Assembly (NCBI RefSeq): GCF_027596085.1
Contig: NC_072460.1
Location: 14,450,326 to 14,514,325 of the forward strand
Origin: Anoplopoma fimbria
Lineage: Eukaryota; Chordata; Actinopteri; Perciformes; Anoplopomatidae
Length of the DNA stretch: 64,000 bases
Direction: 5' to 3'
Both the position numbers and the translations under genes were made by a program. Below are positions 1 through 9,540 of this stretch, one piece after another (within the stretch, counting starts at the first letter, position 1; each line of letters opens with the position of its first letter). Below the pieces are notes generated by a model, which was not told where the DNA came from, did not search any database, and saw only the letters and a list, made by a program, of their open reading frames with translations.

Positions 1-1178
1 GTCTGCTCAGCACAATTAGGTGGATACTTCTGTTGTTTCCATACCAGCCACGTAAAGGACTGCGAACGTTTTTCACTAGGAAAACACTGTCACTGGATAT
101 GGCTCTGCATGGGAAACACTTAAACAATTTCAATTCAACAGCAATGTCATCAGCATATTTATAGATGCTAAAAATCAGATTATCTTGGGAAATGAGATTA
201 ACATTGAATGATTACACTATTTCTAATGTAACTATCATTTTTGTCATGCACAGAATCACATTTTTATAGTGTAAAAGCACAGAAATCACTTGATCTTGTA
301 TCCTACTGCCCTTATTTCACCTTTATCCTGTTGAATAAATTCTGTAATTGGACCTAGATATTCTCCAAAACATAAATGAATATCATTCTCTCAGTAATTG
401 AATGAAAACAGACTGCAGCTCCTCCAAAATAAAGACAGTACAACTCGTAATCTCTTTACATGGGTCATGTTTAAGACAGCACAGAATAACACAGAACAAA
501 TACTGGCATATTCAGCCTTCCCCTGACATTGTTTTGCTCCATCACAAAAAAACACTCTGCACTCTGGGATAAAAGAGAACCATTCACAGGCACGTGGATA
601 TGTGTGTGTATGTGTGGCTGTGCCTGTGTTTGTGTGTACAGTGTGTGCATGTCTCTCCATTGTTCTCCATGTGCAGGTCAGGGGAATAGCTGCAACCACC
701 ACACACACAGAAGGTGTGTTTTTTTTTTCATGTTAGCAATATAGAGCACACAGAGCTAACAAAAGGCATATGGCTAACAGTCTTTGATTTGTATCACAGT
801 TTCATATCAGAAAATCACGGTTGGCCTCAGTTGTTTCCACTTTTCACTTGACGCAAAAGCTGTTTGTCAGTTATTGTCTGTAATGAATATCATTACCAAG
901 AAATGTGAATACAGAATGTTAATATCTGTTTAAACCCTAGGAGTTAAATGTCCTTTGCAGAATTGCGAGCTTTCCTTCTCAAGATTTTTATAGAAAGCAG
1001 TATAAAGAATTGTCAGAGTCCATAACACAGTTCCAGCTGAATTCTGTCACTGCCTGAATCACTCTCGATCTTTCATGGTTCCACTCGGTGTGTTAACTTC
1101 AGAAGAGAAGCAATCAGAAAACTGCAGCTACAAAACTGTATGTAGAATATGTTATACGTCTGTTTTTGTATTTTGAAT
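1..1178. other. Non-coding flank, no gene seen
   Basis: AT-rich sequence with no coding stretch I can support on either strand. The only low-complexity patch is a TG-rich segment around 599-650. If the candidate minus-strand exon at 1179-1340 is real, this would be its 3' untranslated or downstream region, but I see no minus-strand AATAAA here. Confidence 0.5.
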
Positions 1179-1340
1179 TCAGTGGTGATCCTCAGGGGGA
1201 GGGTGGCTGGTGTGCACCTTGTCCAGAAGGACAACAGTTAGGAGGAGGGTGAGTGAAGAAAAATTGATCCAGTTGAGTTCCGTCTTAACTCTTAAATTTA
1301 GCCAATCTGGCCCAACAGGAAGACCAGAGTCATTGTGTCC
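1179..1340 (-). CDS. Candidate 3'-terminal coding exon, unknown gene
   Basis: On the minus strand a strong splice acceptor (pyrimidine run ending CTCTTTAG, AG at 1342-1341) is followed by 53 open codons and TGA. The frame starts GHNDSGLPVGPDWLNLR, passes through a short hydrophobic run (INFSSLTLLLTVVLL, roughly residues 25-39) and ends in a hydrophilic tail, PPPEDHH. That would suit a single-pass membrane protein or a hydrophobic C-terminus, but I do not recognise the family. It lies 2.8 kb downstream of kcna3 on the same strand. I found no upstream exon that joins in phase. A 53-codon open stretch can occur by chance, so the only real support is the acceptor plus protein-like composition. 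The opposite strand of part of this segment (1183-1248) also looks like a small exon; both cannot be genuine. Confidence 0.28.
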   Translation of the reverse strand, partial: GHNDSGLPVGPDWLNLRVKTELNWINFSSLTLLLTVVLLDKVHTSHPPPEDHH

Positions 1341-1734
1341 CTAAAGAGAAGAAAGCGTCACTGCAGGTTAATGGGTAATCTATAAAGCTCTACAATGAGC
1401 AAACCTTTCTAAGTAATTATCAGTGAATGTTAGTGGAAATTCACCAATTTCACATCAAATGGAGTCTGTTTACCTATATGGGAGGCAGTATAATTTGGGT
1501 GGTCAGGGGTTCCAGGAGGTCTGTGCAGAAAAATAGAATGACCTTCACCTGAGAGAGTGGGGGTAGGAAGAGGAGGAAGAGGAGGAGGAGGAGGAGGAAA
1601 AGAAAAAGCAAAATTGTTAGAGCCACACAGCAAAGCCAGACCCATCAGACAGCTGCTCCTCTTCTCCGAGCTTTCTCATTACCACTCATGCAAACTCAAA
1701 CAAACTGTAAACACTGTCGGTTCAGACGGACAGG

Positions 1735-1945
1735 CGAGGCATGGCGAGGACAGGAGAGGACAGGAGAGGACAGGAGAGGACAGGAGAGGAGAGGAGAGGA
1801 GAGGAGAGGAGAGAGGGAGGAGAGGGAGAGGAGAGGAGAGGAGGACAGGGAGGAGGCGAAGCGAGGCGAAGCGTGGCAAGGGGAGAAGAGAGGAGAGTAA
1901 AGGACAGTAGAGGCGAGGCAAGGTGAGGAGAGGAGAGGCAGGCAA
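1735..1945. repeat. Purine-rich GGAGA/GGACA minisatellite
   Basis: The plus strand is almost entirely purine here. It is built from AGAGG pentamers and a 10-bp AGAGGACAGG unit that repeats about five times at 1741-1790, then decays into degenerate GAGG/GGCGA units. A smaller GGA-rich patch precedes it at about 1560-1600. Open frames across it in several registers are low-complexity artefacts. Mirror-symmetric polypurine tracts like this can form triplex DNA. Confidence 0.9.
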
Positions 1946-3247
1946 CTTTTGGAAAATAGTCTCTGGTATACAAAGTCCTTTATCAAGAAGGGCCACGTTC
2001 CACTAGAACTGTTCCCACTGACATCATTTCCATTAAGCTGTTGAAAGGAATGAAAGAGTATCTTATTATGTTTCTGTTTTCTCTGTAATAATCATTCCTG
2101 CCCATGAGAATAGTTTCCAGACTGACCAATCCAGTTCAATAATAAACAAGTAGCTCCTGTCTCCTCCATAATATATCTTGCTCACTGATCAATAGACCAG
2201 TGTTTCTATGAGCAGGCAATTTAACTGATGACCAACACAGAGTTCCTCACTGAAAACATATGAAGTCAAGATCAGGGGTCAAACCGGAAAGGAATAATCA
2301 ATGAAGAGGTAATTCATTCTGTGGGACCTCCCACTTTGCCTTTAGGGTAAGCAAGCTAATGAGACTGCCATATTATCACTCAACCATGACTGGAGAGGTA
2401 CACATACTATTTGTTTACTACCACGCACAGGTGCTCACAAGCACACGTTCAAGTGCAAACACAGTCAAACTAAATACATTCAGAACATGGCTGCTTGACA
2501 GATTCCCCAATCCTGCCCTTTTAGTGAACCTAGGCATTGCAGAGTAGCAATTTTAATAATCTTAATCTAAATAAACCTTAATCCAAATTCAGTTAATTTA
2601 CAATAAAGATGATTTTTGTAACATGCAAGTGATACTTTGCTGTTATTAGCAAATAAAGCACAGGAGGAACCACAATCGGCAACAGCTCAGATTGTATTTA
2701 ACAATGTAGTCAAACAAGCAGCTCTCTATTTGCTCCCGCTGCCTGTTATCTCGTGGTTATTTGACTTCTGTCTTTGATACCAATGGCAAAGAAAGAAAGA
2801 GGTCACAAAGCAGGTAAGCCACCTGATCTGTTAGGAAGTGATGGCCACCAGGGAGCATCAGTGAGACACAGGGGTAGTTCATACTCATTATGGACTACCC
2901 CTCTACGTGAAGCCAGGGTCACGACAGTGATCAGAACCTACCAGTTTTAGCAGTGGGGGAACAGCAGCCTCTGCTGGGCGCCTGCAGTAGCGCACTCAGG
3001 ACAGCCAGACACAATGAGCTCCAGTCCATTCTTAATTCCTCAAGCGCTGCCTCTCCTTCCACAGACCGTCTTACTTCAATTGTTCTTCGTGTCAGTGCTG
3101 CAGTCACTGAGTGGACGTGCTGGTTGTTGATAGTGGCGCTGGGCATGTTCGGTCATGTATATTTTATGACAGAACAGTCTTATTAGAGACCGAGGACAAG
3201 CCTTTTTACACGAGGATCTTCAAATTAGTTTCCAAGCCATCTGGAAG
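1946..3247. other. Non-coding 3' flank of kcna3, no gene seen
   Basis: Mostly unique, AT-leaning sequence. The part from about 2930 onward is more GC- and CpG-rich and carries short open frames on both strands that I do not trust. An ATG at 2782 with ten codons before a GTAAGC donor-like sequence was noted but not accepted as an exon. Confidence 0.4.
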
Positions 3248-3320
3248 GTTACTGTGGAAACAAGGGTGCCATGGCAACGGTGACTGGGGTTACCGAGGAA
3301 ACGACCGTCGTCATGGCGAC
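3248..3320. promoter_or_regulatory. Cluster of four RFX X-box-like motifs
   Basis: Four 14-bp sites approximate the RFX-family X-box GTNRCC-NN-RGYAAC: GTTACTGTGGAAAC at 3248 (two mismatches), GGTGCCATGGCAAC at 3265 (one), GTTACCGAGGAAAC at 3289 (one) and GTCGTCATGGCGAC at 3307 (two). All sit within 73 bp and are spaced 17, 24 and 18 bp start to start. RFX factors bind such inverted half-sites in promoters and enhancers of ciliary, neural and immune genes. The cluster lies about 0.84 kb beyond the kcna3 stop codon, so it could be an enhancer or a promoter element of an unseen transcript. Function is inferred from motif match only. Confidence 0.5.
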
Positions 3321-3951
3321 TGCATCACAGCGGGCCATATTTGAGGCATCCAAAGAGAAAGCTCCACCTTTGATCGCTGTACGTGTGCGTGAAAGAGGGA
3401 TGTGTTTCTCCGCTTTCACGCGTGTCTGGCACCGATGATGAGACACTGACAGTCGGAAGGCTCCTGTGGTTATGTGGTGCCGTTTACGCATTAAATACTG
3501 GGACAGTTCATGTCAAGGCATTAGAGGGGATTTTTTTTAAATACAGTAGCATTTGAACTAGACTTTAACGCACAATAAATGCATATCACAGAACGGTCTA
3601 ATTGGGATAATATATGCAGAACTGTGTTTTCAGACAATACATGTGTTTAAACACACACACATTTTAAATGATTCTGTATATTATACATTGGCTATGACTG
3701 ACGGATCACGACTCATTACGCATGTTAATACAATGTGAGTGCTCTCCGAGAAACATACATTTGTACTCATCTTTCACAGTTATAAAGCTTCTATGTTGTG
3801 CTAAAATATTGGCTATTGCACATTGCACAAGAGGTTGATTCCCCAACTCAGAGAATAATAGACCTAGTACTTTAAGGAACGCTTTCTCTCCCGGCGCGAA
3901 AGGAAAACAGAATTATGAATTCAGATCACAGAGATGAAACATCCTGATTAT
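3321..3951. other. Non-coding, no gene seen
   Basis: Unique sequence between the X-box-like cluster and the 3' end of kcna3. It has a short ACACAC patch near 3651 but no coding stretch or repeat I can name. Confidence 0.4.
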
Positions 3952-3957
3952 TTTAAT
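3952..3957 (-). terminator. Possible kcna3 poly(A) signal, ATTAAA variant
   Basis: Read on the minus strand this is ATTAAA, about 200 nt after the kcna3 stop. It is followed by a U/GU-rich stretch (TGTTTCATCTCTGTGAT), the arrangement expected of a cleavage site. No canonical minus-strand AATAAA is visible between the stop codon and about 3500. Kv1 transcripts often have long 3' UTRs, so use of this site is uncertain. Confidence 0.25.
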
Positions 3958-3999
3958 GGAGCACAAAGCAGCGTCTCTGAACAGAAAGGGACTGCTCCG

Positions 4000-4054
<55 letters not shown>

Positions 4055-4063
4055 CTCTCTCTG
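4000..4063. repeat. (CTTT)n microsatellite in the kcna3 3' UTR region
   Basis: About twelve CTTT units are followed by a short CT run. It begins about 95 bp downstream of the kcna3 stop, so in the mRNA it would read as a GAAA-rich tract close to the coding end. Length is likely polymorphic between individuals. Confidence 0.93.
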
Positions 4064-4158
4064 ATCTAGCGCAGCTTCCACTCCGGTGCGCAGCGACAGA
4101 AGCAGCTGTGTTGACACGCCGCCCCTTCCTGTGCTCAGGGCCACGGCTCTACAATTGG

Positions 4159-5754
4159 CTACACGTCGGTGAAAATCTTTTTGTTTATGTTCACACAATT
4201 CTGCGAGTTGTTTTGCGTGGTAGTGGGGAAGTTGGGCGGCTGCTTGAACGCGCTGTTGATCCCGTGCTCCTCGATCACCATATACTCGCTCTTGCTAAGC
4301 GAGGAAGAGGAGCGCGTCTTCCTCAGCTCCTCTGTGTCAGTCAAAGGCTGGCAGCTGCCCACGTGCAGGTACTGTGCCTGCTCCTCTCCCTCCGTCTCTC
4401 TGTGGTAGAAGTAGTTGAAATTTGAGACGATGACAGGCACGGGCAGGGCAATGGTCAGCACACCAGCGATGGCGCACAGAGACCCCACAATCTTCCCCCC
4501 GATTGTCACGGGGTGCATGTCCCCATATCCCACGGTGGTCATGGTGACAACAGCCCACCAGAATGCGTCCGGGATGCTGCTGAATCCCGAATCTGGGTCG
4601 TCTGCCTCGGCGAAGTAGACAGCACTGGAGAAGAGGATGACACCGATGAACAAGAAGAAGATAAGCAGACCCAGCTCGCGCATACTGGCCTTCAGAGTCT
4701 GTCCTAAAATCTGGAGCCCTTTGGAATGACGCGAGAGTTTGAAGATGCGAAACACCCGAACAAGCCTGATTACGCGCAGGATGGCTAAAGACATGGCCTG
4801 CTGTCCGTTCCCCTGTCTCTCTGCCAGCTCCGTGCCCAGAGTGATGAAATACGGAATGATGGCCACAATGTCGATGATGTTCATAATGTTTTTGGAGAAC
4901 GTGGCTTTACTGGGACATGCAAAGAAGCGCACCAGCAGCTCGAAGGAGAACCAGATGATACACAGCGTCTCCACAACAAAGAAGGGGTCAGAGAAGGGGC
5001 TGGTGAAATAGGGAAGTGTGCCATTAATCACAGGTGCAATGGTGATAGGATCCCTGTGGTCGTCCCTGAACTCCGGCAATGTTTCTAAGCAGAAGATGAC
5101 AATGGAGATGAGAATGACCAGGACAGACACTATCGCTATGCCCCGTGCGGGACCCGAGCTCTCGGGGTATTCAAAGAGCAGCCACACCTGTCTTTGGAAT
5201 TCATTCTCTGGCAACGGCCGCTCTTCCTCCTTTATGAAGCCCTCATCCTCTCTGAACTTCTCCATAGCCTCCTCACCCAGCTCATAGAAGCGGATCTCCT
5301 CAGAGAAAATGTCAATGGGCACATTAACGGGTCTTCTGATGCGCCCTCCAGACTGGTAGTAATACAGAATGGCATCAAAGCTGGGTCGGTTTCGATCGAA
5401 AAAGTACTCGTTCCTGAGAGGATCAAAGTACCTCATCCTCTTCTTGGGGTCCCCCAGCAGAGTCTCTGGAAACTGGGAGAGGGTCTTGAGCTGGGTCTCG
5501 AAGCGCAACCCGGAGATGTTGATGACGACCCTCTCGCAGCATTCGTGGTCCGGTTCGTATCGGTCCAGAGAGAGGTGGCCCGGGAGAGCCGCCGACTCTT
5601 CTAGCATGTTGTCACACGCCGCGACGGTCATCACGTCGGCCTCTGTGTCGGTGTATCCGTGGTTGACCAGGTTATTGCCCCGGGTTTTGGTGGCGCTCGG
5701 AGGGGGTGACTGCAGGAGGCTGAGGTGGCCGTCCATGCGCGGGTGAAGAGGCAT
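4159..5754 (-). CDS. kcna3: Voltage-gated K+ channel Kv1.3 (Shaker family)
   Basis: This is a complete single-exon delayed-rectifier channel subunit of 531 codons that would assemble as a plasma-membrane tetramer. Visible parts: T1 tetramerisation domain at about 75-180 ([34 protein letters not shown]); S1 at 204-224; extracellular loop with an NGT glycosylation site at N244; S2 about 257-278; S3 about 290-308; S4 with R327, R330, R333, R336 and K339; S5 about 361-382; selectivity filter TVGYGD 407-412; S6 with the PVP hinge 438-440; and C-terminal FTDV, a class I PDZ ligand. GYGDMHP, with histidine H414 after the filter, and the ending KKIFTDV single out Kv1.3 among Kv1 members. The S1-S2 loop is shorter than in mammals. 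The frame opens directly after an in-frame TGA; the first ATG has a weak context (TGAATGC) and M7 (5736) is the likelier start. I cannot tell whether it is the a or b duplicate. Confidence 0.97.
   Translation of the reverse strand: MPLHPRMDGHLSLLQSPPPSATKTRGNNLVNHGYTDTEADVMTVAACDNMLEESAALPGHLSLDRYEPDHECCERVVINISGLRFETQLKTLSQFPETLLGDPKKRMRYFDPLRNEYFFDRNRPSFDAILYYYQSGGRIRRPVNVPIDIFSEEIRFYELGEEAMEKFREDEGFIKEEERPLPENEFQRQVWLLFEYPESSGPARGIAIVSVLVILISIVIFCLETLPEFRDDHRDPITIAPVINGTLPYFTSPFSDPFFVVETLCIIWFSFELLVRFFACPSKATFSKNIMNIIDIVAIIPYFITLGTELAERQGNGQQAMSLAILRVIRLVRVFRIFKLSRHSKGLQILGQTLKASMRELGLLIFFLFIGVILFSSAVYFAEADDPDSGFSSIPDAFWWAVVTMTTVGYGDMHPVTIGGKIVGSLCAIAGVLTIALPVPVIVSNFNYFYHRETEGEEQAQYLHVGSCQPLTDTEELRKTRSSSSLSKSEYMVIEEHGINSAFKQPPNFPTTTQNNSQNCVNINKKIFTDV
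5629..5631 (-). promoter_or_regulatory. kcna3: Internal in-frame start matching short-form Kv1.3
   Basis: Codon 42 of the frame is an ATG with G at -3 (GTGATGA). The following [12 protein letters not shown] lines up with the start of the short mammalian Kv1.3 form (MTVVPGDHLLEPE, from memory). Use by leaky scanning past the two upstream ATGs would give a 490-residue subunit. Confidence 0.5.
5734..5736 (-). promoter_or_regulatory. kcna3: Preferred kcna3 translation start (M7)
   Basis: This ATG is followed by G at +4 and begins [15 protein letters not shown], which aligns with the long-form mammalian Kv1.3 start MDERLSLLRSPPPPSA (recalled). The ATG six codons upstream has T at -3 and C at +4, a poor initiation context. 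No upstream ATG occurs between these codons and the predicted transcription start. Confidence 0.7.
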
Positions 5755-5912
5755 TCAGGGGCGGCCGCCTCACCCCCTCCGCGAACCCCGGTCAAGCACA
5801 GCCGCCACCACCACAGCCTCTTCTCCTCCACCGTCTCTCTCACTCACTTTCTCCCTGCGCTTCACTTTAACTCTCTACTGTTGCTGCTCCCGCCCACGAG
5901 GAGAGATCTGGG

Positions 5913-5920
5913 TTTATAAA
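5913..5920 (-). promoter_or_regulatory. kcna3: TATA-like box of kcna3
   Basis: TTTATAAA is a perfect palindrome, so it reads the same on the minus strand. It sits about 160 bp upstream of the first ATG. Initiation 25-30 bp downstream would start transcription near 5885 and give a 5' UTR of about 130-150 nt with no upstream ATG. The flanks are GC-rich, with CCGCCC motifs on either side (5889-5895 and 5933-5938). Confidence 0.55.
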
Positions 5921-5932
5921 CAGGCCATCCAC

Positions 5933-5938
5933 CCGCCC
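5933..5938 (-). promoter_or_regulatory. kcna3: GC box (Sp1-type) upstream of kcna3 TATA
   Basis: Plus-strand CCGCCC reads GGGCGG on the kcna3 strand, 13 bp upstream of the TATA-like box. It is a standard Sp1/KLF core, but short enough to be coincidental in GC-rich sequence. Confidence 0.4.
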
Positions 5939-5976
5939 ATGGCGCGCCAGCGATGGGTACCTTTCCCCGTCCTCAG

Positions 5977-5981
5977 CCAAT
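5977..5981 (+). promoter_or_regulatory. kcna3: Inverted CCAAT box of kcna3
   Basis: AGCCAATCGCAG on the plus strand is an inverted CCAAT (ATTGGCT) for kcna3. It lies about 57 bp upstream of the TATA-like box, hence roughly -90 from the inferred start, the usual NF-Y position. Confidence 0.5.
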
Positions 5982-6734
5982 CGCAGGACGCAGCGATATA
6001 CACAAGAAGAAACAGCAGGGCGTCATTCAACACCATAGTTTGGGCGTGCCCGCCTCCATCTGCCCCCCCTCTCTCTGTCTTGTAGACACGCGCTCAAACA
6101 TCCACCCGACAGTCGTTTTTAAACAAGGTCGTTGCCCACAGATAGGGCATTTTTTAAAATATGCTACTCGTAAATATGTCAGAGCCTCATTTTTTCCCGG
6201 GACAGTCTTAAAAGACACACCAGAATCACGGTTACCCTTTGTTAGACTTTCTCTCTGAAGGAACATATTTGGGTGAGCGATGGTAGCATTTGGAAATTGA
6301 CTCCTGCACTTAATTGTCCTCGTTAGTTTTTTAATTACGCACAAAGTAAGGATGGTTGGTATGACTGACATCCAATCTGAGACCTGAAGTTGCCCATAAT
6401 GGCCATAATTAACGTCTGCGTCCCAAACGTGTTAGTGATGAGGAGCAATCAAGGAGAGCGGTGATGGTAAAGGAGCGGAGAAAGGCTGAACAGCTCAATG
6501 TGAGAGAAATAAGTGTGTTATTCTAATAAAATAATACCAGATATGTCGCATACACACATTTAATGAAAACAAGTATATGATCTAAAGAAATACAAATGAA
6601 CATGACATCAAGGGACACACAATCCTTGCACACTAGTGCCATGTAATATTTAAGGGCTAATAATGTGACCACAGAACGGAAACTATAGACAGCATTACTG
6701 ATCCTGTGACAGATGTGATCAGATATAATCACAC

Positions 6735-6770
<36 letters not shown>

Positions 6771-8861
6771 CATAATAATCCTTCCCTCTCCCATCTGAAA
6801 CCTGACCTTTTTTTTTTTTTTTTTACTGGATTATCAGATGCACTGTGCCCTTTTGCCACTACAACCATTGTTTTGAATGCCATGATATTCAGCCCTAAAA
6901 GTTACCAGTACCTCAACATGTATCATTATGATACATGCAAAAGTAAGAAATACGACCTGTGTCATTATAGCAATGCCAAAGAACCAATAACTAAACTGGC
7001 CACAAAATATACTCTTAGTCACCTGTTATTGCTCAAGTTGTCTCCTCTAATTGCTTAATTTAGTTGGCAAACATTTGTATTTTGGTTGCAGGGACTTTCT
7101 GCCCCTGGGGGTTGCTGTCCGAGGTGCTGAAATTAAAAAACAAGGACAGTTTCTTTTTAATTGATTAAGACAACCTGAGGGGAAGGAGCCAAAGCATTAC
7201 AGTAACTACACTAAAGCTTGATGGAGAAGACAAGAGGTCAGAGAAGACTGGTGGAACCGCGAGAGCTGCATCTGTAGTCAAGCTGATCATCAACACTATG
7301 CTCATGAATTAATTGAAAAAGAAACTGTGGTCTTTATTTTTATTTCCATTTTTACCTGAGCGTTATAGTTTTTCACTAAAGCTAAGAATTGCTTTGACAA
7401 AAAAGTTTTGTTGGCTACACTTTTTTTAAGGTTTAATTTAGGGATGGTCTAGTGGCCTAGGGACCAACACGACGACAAAAAACAGTGTGTGTCCTTAATC
7501 ATGGCTTCACAATCCATACAGTGTTTTGGGTTACAGTGTTTTGGATGCTGCCTACTGACTAAACAGTTGTCACTTCATTTGTAGAACCGGATCACGTTTT
7601 GCCACAAATGTTCAAACAAACATTTTTTTTTACATTTGCCCCATCTTCTTTGTTCCAGTTTTCTTAAATCAGAACAATGAGGATGTATTGATAAATGCTG
7701 TATATGTGTGGCTAGTTCCTATATGATACCACATGTGAACTTGATCACCTGCATGTACAGTGTGTGGAGAGGGATTTCCTCAATACTTATAAGCCCACAC
7801 ATTTCACATGGTTAGCAAAAATGAGTACAATTTACCAAAATGAAGACATTGTGCTTGTCCTCACTTTTATATAGAGCTGCTCTGGGTTTGGCAATGAAAG
7901 CAGTGAAAGGTCTTCATAAATATTACTGCCAATACCAAACACTTGTGTATGCTCCCCTGTGTGTGTGGATGTGGGTGTAGATGGGTAGGTGGTGGTAGAT
8001 ATGTGAGCTGAGAATAAAATGAGAGAGAAAGTATGAAAGTTGAATGGTTACTGAGCTCAATCTGCTCAACAAAGAAAATACCAAATATCAAGAGTGTCAT
8101 AAAAACAGCTCTCTTTCAGTCTGCTCCTTTGATGTCAATAACCAAAGGAGGCACAGTCACAATTTATGTTCATTCTTAATACACCATGTAGTGCATGCCC
8201 AGACAACATATCAACAAGTGGAGGGAAGACAATATCAAAGGGAAGAACGGAGGAAAGAGACCTCAGGCTGATTGTGAGGATTGACTGTTGACTGCTGCTC
8301 ATGAACATCTGCTTCCTCCAGTTTAGATTAAATCAGCATTGAATGAGTGGACTAAACTGGGATGTCTCCCATCAACATGGGCAATGTGTGGCATCACCCA
8401 ACTTTACACATGCAGCCACACCCTAACACCCCCACACACAAAAATGTGTACTAAACTTGTATAATGCATTAACTTACATTTATTCCCTGCAGGCAGGCAT
8501 ACCCTATTTTAAGAATAACCCCAGTCTTCACCCTGAAGTGTAAATGTTAAATGTTTCCACGTTGTCTAAGGGGCCAAAATAGTGGTTTTAACCACAAAAT
8601 AAAAGGTTATAAATAAATAACCCCATAACAAATAGTTAACCTCGTAGAGACCAGTCTTTGGTTCGAGAAGGGAAGCGAGACCGGAGAGAGAAACTGCATA
8701 ATATTTTAAAAACATAAGCCAAGTATAATTACTTGTTCTTGACATCATCTATTCAAATATATTTCAAAGATTTGGCTCCCCTTCTATTTCACATGCAGGC
8801 GCATTAGAATATGCAACCAACAGCTTCAGAACGATGTTTGCAGAGGGTCACTCAGAGACTG
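5982..8861. other. kcna3 5' flank, non-coding
   Basis: No coding stretch is supportable. The block contains a (GA)n run at 6736-6769 and a poly-T run at about 6810-6826, and is otherwise AT-rich unique sequence. Distal regulatory elements of kcna3 may lie here, but none is identifiable by eye. Confidence 0.5.
6736..6769. repeat. (GA)n microsatellite
   Basis: About 17 uninterrupted GA units, about 0.8 kb upstream of the inferred kcna3 promoter. Confidence 0.93.
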
Positions 8862-9278
8862 TATATAAGAATTGGACGTAGTCATTGTGACGTCACCCAT
8901 TCGACCATTTGGCAGTTGCCATCTAGGATTACGGCCATCGCCATGTTGAACGTAAAATACCATGTCTGGAATGCAGAGGAGTATAGTAGAAACGCTGTAT
9001 ACGGCTCTGGTAGTGGTAGTGACCTGTCAATCAAAGTAAGCCCGCCCTAAAGCACCGTAATTTACTGAATGAACATCATGCTATTGAAGAAGAATTGAAA
9101 CTAGTGCTTTAGAACATAAACTCAGGTTTACCATGTTTACTGAGGTAAGGAATCAAGTGAAAAGCAGGGTTATTTTCTCATTGACTTCCATTGAATTTGA
9201 CTTATTTTTGTAACTGGAGGAGTCGCCCCCTACTGGCCAGTAAAAAGAAAGCTTAGGCATGTGCTTCACTTGTCAGAA
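8862..9278 (+). repeat. Dispersed repeat A, copy 1
   Basis: This segment matches 62698-63077 in the same orientation. Shared blocks in order are: TATAAGAA(T/G)TGGACGTA; a GCAGAGGAGT..AC/AGCTGTATAC-type block; TAAGCC(C/T)GCCCTAAAGCA; TAATTTACT(G/A)AATGAACATC; GAAACTAG; a GGAGTC..ACTGGCCAGTA block; and CTTGTCAGAA. Copies differ by substitutions and indels, including an AT-rich insertion in copy 2. No coding capacity is visible, so it is probably a non-autonomous element; the class is unknown. The CCCCCTACTGGCC phrase is common in teleost repeats. Confidence 0.75.
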
Positions 9279-9379
9279 CCGGGGGTTGCAGCCTGGGTGT
9301 AACCTATTTTGTTGCAAGCCAATCAGAGGACACTGACCTTTTGTGGAGGGGGTCTTAAAGAGACAGACGCTTAAAAAGA

Positions 9380-9535
9380 GCGTTTCAGACAGAGGTTGAA
9401 TACAGGTATATTAAGAAAAAAAGTATGAGAAAGATAACTTGTTTATTGAACATTAAACCGTAAACACGTATTTGTAGAAATCCAGAATACAAGTATTAAC
9501 CTGAAACCATTAGCATCATGTCCCCTTTAAGATAT
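9380..9535 (+). repeat. Teleost-type interspersed repeat module
   Basis: The run CAGAGGTTGAATACAGGTAT, then a GAACATTAAA..GTAAACA block, ATACAAGTATTAACCTGAAA and finally ATGTCCCCTTTAA, resembles a repeat I remember from many fish genomes. It directly follows repeat A copy 1 but is absent after copy 2, so it is a separate module. Identification is from memory. Confidence 0.5.
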
Positions 9536-9540
9536 ATATA

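Noticed and set aside
1183..1248. Plus-strand 66-bp exon-like segment (TTCAG acceptor, GTGAGTG donor) reading GDPQGEGGWCAPCPEGQQ
   Set aside because: It overlaps the minus-strand candidate exon, which has a stronger acceptor; no adjoining plus-strand exon in phase was found.
2782..2812. ATG followed by ten codons (MAKKERGHKA) and a GCAG/GTAAGC donor, resembling a first coding exon
   Set aside because: Too short to support, weak initiation context, no promoter or second exon located.
2931..3146. Minus-strand 71-codon frame ending at a GTAGGT donor-like site
   Set aside because: Its phase does not join the open frame of the candidate exon at 1179-1340, and no domain is recognisable.
4415..5746. 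Open frames on the plus strand and other minus frames across the kcna3 region
   Set aside because: They are shadows of the channel coding frame; their sequences resemble nothing, while the 531-codon frame matches Kv1.3 throughout.
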